This document shows positions 60,712 through 64,000 of a stretch of 64,000 bases of DNA, one piece after another (positions within the stretch are counted from its first letter, which is position 1; each line of letters opens with the position of its first letter). The translations under genes and the position numbers were made by a program. The notes under the pieces are model-generated. The model was not told where the DNA came from. It made no database searches and saw nothing but the letters and a program-made list of their open reading frames with translations. This DNA comes from Planctomycetota bacterium. GTDB taxonomy: Bacteria; Planctomycetota; J058. The stretch lies in NCBI GenBank assembly GCA_023954375.1, contig JAMLIC010000048.1, positions 1 through 64,000 of the forward strand. Direction: 5' to 3'.

Positions 60712-62442
60712 TCACCGCGGCGCGGGGCGCTTGCGCACCAGCACGTCCTCGATGACGAGGTACTCCAGCCCCGAGGCGTAGAACATCTGCAGGGCGTCCT
60801 CGGGCGAGCAGATGAGCGGCTCGCCCCGGCGGTTGAGCGACGTGTTGATGACCACGGGCACGCCCGTGCGGCGCTCGAACGCCTGCAGCATGCGGTGGTA
60901 GCGCGGCGCGCGCTCGGCCGTGACGAACTGCGGCCGCGCCGTGCCGTCGACGTGCACGACCTCCGGGATGCGGTCCTTCCACTCGGGCCGCACGTCGAAG
61001 GTGAACGTCATGTAGGGCGAGTCGTGGCCGTGCGTGACGAGGATGTCGTGGGCGCGCTCGGCGAGCATCGACGGGCAGAACGGCCGCCACGGCTCGCGGT
61101 ACTTGATCCGCCGGTTGATGTCATCGGCCGTGCCGCGCACCGTCGGGTTGCCGAGGATGCTCCGCTGCCCGAGCGCCCGCGGCCCCCACTCCATGCGCCC
61201 CTGGAACCAGGCGACGACCTCCCCCTTCGCCAGCAGGTCGGCGGCCGCGTCGGGGGCGTCCTCGAGGACCTCGTAGGGGATCGAGAACCCGTCGAGGACC
61301 TCGCGCACCTGGTCGGTCGTGTAGGACGGGCCGAGCGCCGCCGTGGTCATCGGGCGCACCCGCTCGCCGCGGGTCACCGCGGCGTAGGTCGCCGCGCCGA
61401 GCGCGATCCCGGCGTCGTTCGAGGCCGGCTGGACGAACACCTCGTCGACGAGCGGGTGCTCGATCAGCCGCTTGTTCAGCTTGACGTTGAGCGCCACGCC
61501 GCCGGCGAAGCACAGGCGGCCGCCGTGCTGGCGCAGGGCAGGGGCGAGCTGGCGGTCGACGAGCTCGAGCGACACGTCCTCGAGCAGCTTCTGCGTGGCG
61601 GCCGCGACGTGCACGTAGGGCTCGAGGAGGTCGTCGCCCACGCGGGCCGGGCCCAGCTCCTCGATCATCCGCCGCGAGAAGTGCTTGCCGGGGACCGCGC
61701 GGTTCTTGCGCGCGACCCACACGCGCTCGTCGTCGCAGCGGAAGCCGCCCTCGTCGGTGACGCGCACGAGCCCCGAGAGGTCGAAGCGGCTCGCGTCGCC
61801 GTACGGCGCCATGCCCATGACCTTGTACTCGCCGTCGAGGGCCTCGAAGCCGAGGTACTCCGTCATCGTCGCGTAGAAGAGCCCCAGCGAGTCTGGCTTG
61901 AGGACCTCCTTGAGCTTGCGGATCCGCCCGTCGGGCAGCCCCTCGGCGAAGAGGGTCGAGGTGACCTCGCCCTCGCCGTCGGCCGTGAGGATCGCGGCCG
62001 AGGGGAACCCCGACAGGTGGAAGGCGGACGAGGCGTGGGCCAGGTGGTGCTCGACGTGGTCGATCTCCACCTCGCGCGGGTCGATCCCCACGCCGCGCAG
62101 CGTGTCGTGCAGGGCGCCGACGCGCTTCTTCTGCTCGCCCATGAGCTTGGTGAAGGCGCGCACGGCCTTGGAGGGCTGCTTGGGAAAGACGCGGCGGGCG
62201 TACTCCCAGCGCTTCTCCTGCAGGATCGCGCCCGACCACGGGTAGGCCACGACGTCGACGTCCTCGGGGCGCAGCCCGGCCTGGGCCAGGCACCAGCGCG
62301 CGGCGTGGACGGGGTTCTGCCGCAGGGCGTGCTTGACGCGGCTGAAGCGCTCCTCCTCGGCGGCCGCGACCAGCTCACCATCGATGATGAGGGCGGCGGA
62401 GGGGTCGTGGAACGAGCTGCAGCCGATGCCCAGGATCTTCAT
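60712..62442 (-). CDS. NodU/CmcH-family carbamoyltransferase
   Basis: A 576-residue O-carbamoyltransferase that uses carbamoyl phosphate. The N-terminal Kae1-like (ASKHA) domain has SSFHDPSAALIIDGELVAAAEEERFSRVKH (in overlapping pieces), VEHHLAHASSAF and FAGGVALNVKLNKRL. The C-terminal domain has FQGRMEWGPRALGQRSILGNP and REPWRPFCPSM, then VVINTSLNRRGEPL. ATG 62442 is chosen because the family's MKILGIG start matches. Such enzymes modify sugars, antibiotics or, in this setting, possibly a polysaccharide made with the convergent GT4. Acceptor unknown. Confidence 0.93.
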   Translation of the reverse strand: MKILGIGCSSFHDPSAALIIDGELVAAAEEERFSRVKHALRQNPVHAARWCLAQAGLRPEDVDVVAYPWSGAILQEKRWEYARRVFPKQPSKAVRAFTKLMGEQKKRVGALHDTLRGVGIDPREVEIDHVEHHLAHASSAFHLSGFPSAAILTADGEGEVTSTLFAEGLPDGRIRKLKEVLKPDSLGLFYATMTEYLGFEALDGEYKVMGMAPYGDASRFDLSGLVRVTDEGGFRCDDERVWVARKNRAVPGKHFSRRMIEELGPARVGDDLLEPYVHVAAATQKLLEDVSLELVDRQLAPALRQHGGRLCFAGGVALNVKLNKRLIEHPLVDEVFVQPASNDAGIALGAATYAAVTRGERVRPMTTAALGPSYTTDQVREVLDGFSIPYEVLEDAPDAAADLLAKGEVVAWFQGRMEWGPRALGQRSILGNPTVRGTADDINRRIKYREPWRPFCPSMLAERAHDILVTHGHDSPYMTFTFDVRPEWKDRIPEVVHVDGTARPQFVTAERAPRYHRMLQAFERRTGVPVVINTSLNRRGEPLICSPEDALQMFYASGLEYLVIEDVLVRKRPAPR

Positions 62443-62709
62443 GGCGCCGCCCCCTGCGGCCGAGGGGCCAGAGCCTAGCACGGGCTCGGAGCCGCGCCGC
62501 GTCGGCCGCGAGGCCGAACCCCCGCCCCCGTCGGGCCACCCCCTCATGGCGATCGGGTGCGATCGCCTTGGCTGAATGCAACCCGGAGCGGGCCCGTCGC
62601 TTCGGGCGGGTCATCCACGGCCTCCTCGGGCGTGCCCCGGCCCGGCGCCGGTGCTATCGTGCCGCGCCGGAGCGGGGACGCTCCCAGGGAAACAGAAGGG
62701 GAAAAGAAG

Positions 62710-63192
62710 ATGATGGGGCAGTTGAAGGCTGGGTTCCGTGTCCTGGCGGCGCTCGCCGTCGCCGTGTCGCTTCAGGCCTGCGGCGCGCCGCAGCCGCGCG
62801 AGCGGATCGTGCTGCAGCCGGTGGACCTGATGCTGCAGGACGCGCCGAAGGTCGTCGACCGGGGCCTGACGGGCGCCACCCTGAGCTTCCCGTTCAAGGT
62901 CACCAACCCGAACGCGACGAGCGTCACGCTCGAGCGCCTCAACCTCAACGCCACGATCAACGACAAGGCGCTGGGCGCCAACACCGCCGCGCCGGCCGTG
63001 CGCATCGGGCCCAACGAGACGGTCATCGTCCCGATCAAGTACGACGTGAGCTTCATCAGCGGCGGCATGGCGGTCGTCGACGCGATCACCAACCAGAACG
63101 CCGCCGTGGCGGTCGACGGGACGGCGAAGGTCTCGAACGCGGACAACCGCTTCGACGCCGACCCGCTGGAGCACCCGTTCCAGATCAAGTAG
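62710..63192 (+). CDS. LEA14-like (WHy domain) lipoprotein
   Basis: A 160-residue lipoprotein: signal peptide with lipobox SLQAC (Cys near residue 23), then a WHy/LEA14 beta-sandwich domain. Its pattern is LSFPFKVTNPNATSVTLERLNL (in overlapping pieces), the NP dipeptide and alternating hydrophobic residues, ending DADPLEHPFQIK. LEA14-like proteins are linked to desiccation or other stress. Two adjacent ATGs (62710, 62713) fit; GAAGGGG lies upstream. Convergent with the macro-domain gene. Confidence 0.85.
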   Translation: MMGQLKAGFRVLAALAVAVSLQACGAPQPRERIVLQPVDLMLQDAPKVVDRGLTGATLSFPFKVTNPNATSVTLERLNLNATINDKALGANTAAPAVRIGPNETVIVPIKYDVSFISGGMAVVDAITNQNAAVAVDGTAKVSNADNRFDADPLEHPFQIK

Positions 63193-63214
63193 CCGCGTCG
63201 ACCAGCGACGCCGG

Positions 63215-63250
63215 GAGGGCCGCGCCAGCCGAGAGGCCGGGGCGGCCCTC
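63215..63250. terminator. Hairpin between LEA14-like and macro-domain genes
   Basis: Arms 63215-63223 (gagggccgc) and 63242-63250 (gcggccctc), plus a nested gagagg/cctctc pairing, lie 23 bases after the LEA14-like stop and before the convergent macro gene's stop (63267). A bidirectional terminator is plausible. Confidence 0.5.
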
Positions 63251-63266
63251 TCGCCTTCCGGAGGAC

Positions 63267-63822
63267 CTACCCCAGCGCCTGCGCGACCAGGTCGCCGAGT
63301 TCGCCCCGCTCCAGGAGCACCAGCCGGAGCGTCTTGACCGGCCCGTCGGGGCGCGCGGCGAAGAACTCGCGCGCGGCGCGGGCGTGAGGCGCGCGCGCAG
63401 ACCTCGAGCGGCACGGCGAAGATCCCGGAGCTCACGGCCGGGAAGGCGACGGACGTCCAGCCGCGCTCGTGCGCCCGCTCGAAGGCCGCCCGCAAGGCCG
63501 AGACGAGCTTCGCCTCCTCGTCGCCCTGGCCCTGGATCGGCCCGACGGCGTGGATCACGCCCTTGAACGGCAGGCGGCCGGCGGTGGTGACGACGGCGTC
63601 ACCGGTCGGGACCGGCCCCTGGGCGGCGACCAGGGCCCGCCCCTCCTCGTCGAGCGCCCGCCCGGCCGCCCGGGAGATGACCCCGGCCACACCGCCCCCG
63701 TGGGCCAGATGGCCGTTGGCCGCGTTGACGATGGCGTCGACCTCGGCCGCGAGGAGGTCGCCGACCTCCACGACGAGCGCCCGACCCGGCGCCAGCTCCG
63801 CGAAGGCGATGAGGTCGCTCAT
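63267..63822 (-). CDS. Macro-domain protein, frameshifted near its 3' end
   Basis: ADP-ribose-binding macro domain of the YmdB/O-acetyl-ADP-ribose deacetylase type. ATG 63822 is followed by GDLLAAEVDAIVNAANGHLAHGGGVAG (in overlapping pieces, with the ligand-binding NAAN and GGGVA loops), GRLPFKGVIHAVGP and VAFPAVSSGIFAVPLE. Near 63390-63402, in an alternating cgcgcgcg tract, the frame shifts by one base. The correct frame resumes as ARAAREFFAARPDG, then VKTLRLVLLERGELGDLVAQAL and TAG at 63267. The span is 556 bases (185 codons plus one base), as expected for a single inserted base. Probably an error in the sequence. Confidence 0.8.
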
Positions 63823-64000
63823 GTCAGGGAAGCGTAGCGTACAACCCAAGTCAGCGCTGGAGATCCATTCGATTCACGATCGAGTACCCGAAAGCTGAAG
63901 GTGCGTCCGCCCGTGGACAGTGTCCGTTTGTGCAACTCCTTCGGCAGCAACGCGTGCGGCCGCGGCACGCCGTGCGCTCGGAGCGTTGCACCGGAGGTCA
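63823..64000. other. Edge of window, no gene seen
   Basis: A 178-base stretch upstream of the macro-domain gene with lower GC than average near 63835-63900. It probably holds its promoter, but no boxes are assigned and no gene is visible. Confidence 0.4.

Overview
This is a very GC-rich (roughly three-quarters G+C), densely coded bacterial chromosomal segment. It carries no rRNA, tRNA, transposase, phage or CRISPR signature. GTG and TTG starts are common, and many genes overlap by four bases (ATGA or GTGA). Several traits suggest a large-genome, Gram-negative, signalling-rich bacterium: FadL-type outer-membrane porin, many lipoproteins, Hanks-type Ser/Thr kinases fused to TPR, FHA or sulfatase-modifying-factor domains, a prokaryotic-RING membrane protein, an ECF sigma factor paired with a giant VIT protein, and a Sec/lipoprotein (clade II type) NosZ. 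My best guess is Planctomycetota, with Myxococcota as the alternative. This rests on gene content only; no phylogenetic marker was tested.

Layout. 1-9 kb: FadL-like porin, a small TPR-like membrane protein, a dienoyl-CoA-reductase-like SDR, a small acidic protein, a DinB-like protein, rsfS, an FHA-pseudokinase, and two lipoproteins. 9-20 kb: kinase-FGE fusion, HAMP-like membrane protein, a secreted protein paired with a matrixin metalloprotease, rnc, nnrD, a kinase-TPR gene damaged by a poly-C tract, and a Lon-like protease. 20-29 kb: two small genes, a tandem Prok-RING membrane protein, and a 2001-residue FecR/VIT/VWA/TPR protein whose gene overlaps that of an ECF sigma factor.

29-39.4 kb: a predicted amide-ligase/peptide-modification locus. 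Two DUF2126 proteins (one fused to a transglutaminase) are divergent from a circularly permuted ATP-grasp, an alpha-E protein and a class II amidotransferase-transglutaminase fusion. 39.4-46.1 kb: a CDF transporter, a zinc-ribbon protein and a tightly overlapping lysine operon (lysC-dapB-dapA-dapD-lysA). 46.2-54.8 kb: hutU, then a compact nitrous-oxide-reduction operon (cytochrome c, nosZ, nosB-like gene, nosD-nosF fusion, nosY, nosL). 54.8-64 kb: a tandem pseudokinase-kinase-TPR gene, hybrid histidine kinase, GT4 glycosyltransferase, NodU-type carbamoyltransferase, LEA14-like lipoprotein and macro-domain protein.

Three genes (kinase-TPR near 16.8 kb, tandem kinase near 55.6 kb, macro-domain gene near 63.4 kb) are each interrupted by a single frameshift in a low-complexity GC tract while the rest is intact. 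Sequencing or assembly error is the simplest explanation, and each is annotated as one gene. The most interesting material is the 29.3-39.4 kb amide-ligase locus, with its apparent Cys-to-Ser change in the amidotransferase and its diverged second DUF2126 copy, and the sigma-factor/VIT-protein pair.
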